Assembly: GCA_028554755.1 (NCBI GenBank)
Contig: JAPTOF010000016.1
Location: 3,075,001 to 3,139,000 of the forward strand
Origin: Cordia subcordata
Taxonomy: Eukaryota > Streptophyta > Magnoliopsida > Boraginales > Cordiaceae
Direction: 5' to 3'
DNA: 64,000 nt
In this document: positions 62,875 through 64,000 of the stretch, one piece after another
Layout: each line of letters begins with the position of its first letter
Numbering within the stretch: position 1 is the stretch's first letter
Made by a program: the position numbers and the translations under genes
The notes under the pieces: model-generated
What the model saw: the letters and a program-made list of their open reading frames with translations, nothing else
What the model was told of the DNA's origin: nothing
Databases searched by the model: none

Positions 62875-64000
62875 TAATTAAAAGGAATTATAAATGTTGA
62901 CTTGGGAACTGCATTGCTACTTATTTGATTCTTCTTCCTTCTATTTTTCAGGCAAAGGGCACGATTCCACATGTAACCTGAAGAATCTTATAATATAATC
63001 CAAAAGTCCTTATTAGAAAGCTGAAAACACAATAAGAAAATTGAGGTCTAACTTAATTCTTTCACAACTTTCAACTATGGTAATAATACTACTTTTAGTA
63101 CTAGACCAACTGACATTGCTTTCTTGAAACCTATGCATATAATATTGTAATATATTAACTTATCTTAAGAGCTAATATATTGTTTTCCAACTCAACCTCA
63201 AAATTTTTTAAGGTTAAAAATTGAATGATTGGCTTAGAATGGAAGATATTAAAACATAACCTTAATGATTGACTAGGTCTTTTGAGATAGTGATGGCCAT
63301 GTAGGGAAAAGAAGAATATAAAAAGAAGAACTCAGCAATATCTTTTTTGGGCTTGAGCTAGTCCAAATCAAGAACAATTCAATTTGGATTCTCAAAATGA
63401 TTTTGATGGACTCTATTTGCGTCGCTTTTCAGGGCAATTTTCTGGGAATACTTATTATTCACATTTATTCTAGTTTAGAACGACAAATATTTATGGAAAG
63501 TTTTTTGAACCCAGTCAAAATTAAACTATCGAGTATATGATTAAAGTAGAAAAAAGTACAATCCGAATTAATTACGTGTAAAACCTATTAATTAGACCAT
63601 TCTCAAATGTAATAAATGATGTCTTAATTAATTTCAAGATGGGTTGTGAGTAAGTTTTCGTGTACGTCTCAAACTCTTTTGTTAATTTAACTTTCACATT
63701 CTCATTTCGAATCTAATTATTAACTAAATTAAAGTAGTAGACTTCTCATCTCCTAGGGATGCTTTGATGGTAAATGTACGAGAAGAACACTGCATGTACA
63801 TGAGCACAGGTCGCATCAACAGTTAGTAGATTGAATACCGTATCTTACCCAATAAAATGGTTTTGGGGAGCATTATTAAGCGCAAAATTCATAAGTTGGT
63901 AATCGGACGTTGATATTTAATGGTCGGTTCCTATCAATCGAATTCTCGGATATAGACTTCTCAGAAAAGGCTCACGGGTTTGTCTTCCCAAGTGACAGAT
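61883..64000. other. Right-edge gene-empty region
   Basis: AT-rich, with (CATA)n/(TA)n at 62840-62874. No reading frame with a domain. 63740-64000 is somewhat GC-richer and may continue into a feature outside the window; nothing can be named. Confidence 0.35.

Overview
This is a 64 kb stretch of an AT-rich flowering-plant nuclear genome, almost certainly a dicot. The evidence is two intron-containing plant genes with canonical GT-AG splice sites, three degraded Ty1/copia retrotransposons, many short inverted-repeat (MITE-like) elements, tRNA-derived SINE-like pieces and abundant AT microsatellites. There is no operon structure, CRISPR array, prokaryotic gene or rRNA. I see no convincing tRNA gene. 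The species cannot be fixed from the sequence alone.

Only two genes look intact, both on the minus strand. (1) 17363-21627 is a KANADI2-type GARP transcription factor: six coding exons joining in frame to 383 residues, with the diagnostic N-terminus, GARP DNA-binding domain and C-terminus. (2) 42814-48984 is a JMJ13/JMJ706-type JmjN-JmjC histone demethylase: eleven coding exons joining in frame to 849 residues, with the Fe(II)/2-oxoglutarate residues and C-terminal zinc finger. Its first coding exon ends exactly after the start ATG, and a 1.8 kb intron follows. One gene sets abaxial organ polarity and the other resets histone methylation; nothing here shows that they act together.

Repeats fill most of the rest. 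0-10 kb: nested inverted-repeat elements (one with a 41-bp-period minisatellite), SINE-like pieces, a possible LINE scrap, and a local duplication split by a MITE. 10.7-12.9 kb: a 2.26 kb copia element with two ~203-bp LTRs, a tRNA-Met-type primer site and a stop-ridden RT/RNase H, lacking gag, protease and integrase. 13-17 kb: MITEs, including a 729-bp long-terminal-inverted-repeat element. 17.4-22.1 kb: KAN2. 23.3-24.7 kb: an antisense copia remnant with gag and RNase H but almost nothing between. 26-28 kb: two MITEs. 28.4-34.4 kb: a 6.0 kb antisense copia element with 761/779-bp LTRs and a perfect 5-bp target duplication. 35 kb: one end of a CACTA transposon. 35.9-37.6 kb: two families of local direct repeats. 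39-40.6 kb: two more MITEs. 42.8-49.4 kb: the demethylase gene. 49.4-64 kb: gene-empty, AT-rich, with SINE-like pieces, hairpins and microsatellites.

The clearest pattern not tied to a gene is one MITE family, about ten copies, with ends like GGGCYYGTTTGGATTGGCTT and 3-bp TAA/TTA target duplications (PIF/Harbinger, Tourist-like). I found no credible new biological system. The observations most worth checking are the MITE family, the internally deleted copia elements, the duplication split by a MITE, the start-codon intron, and a GC-rich 36-codon reading frame near the left edge.
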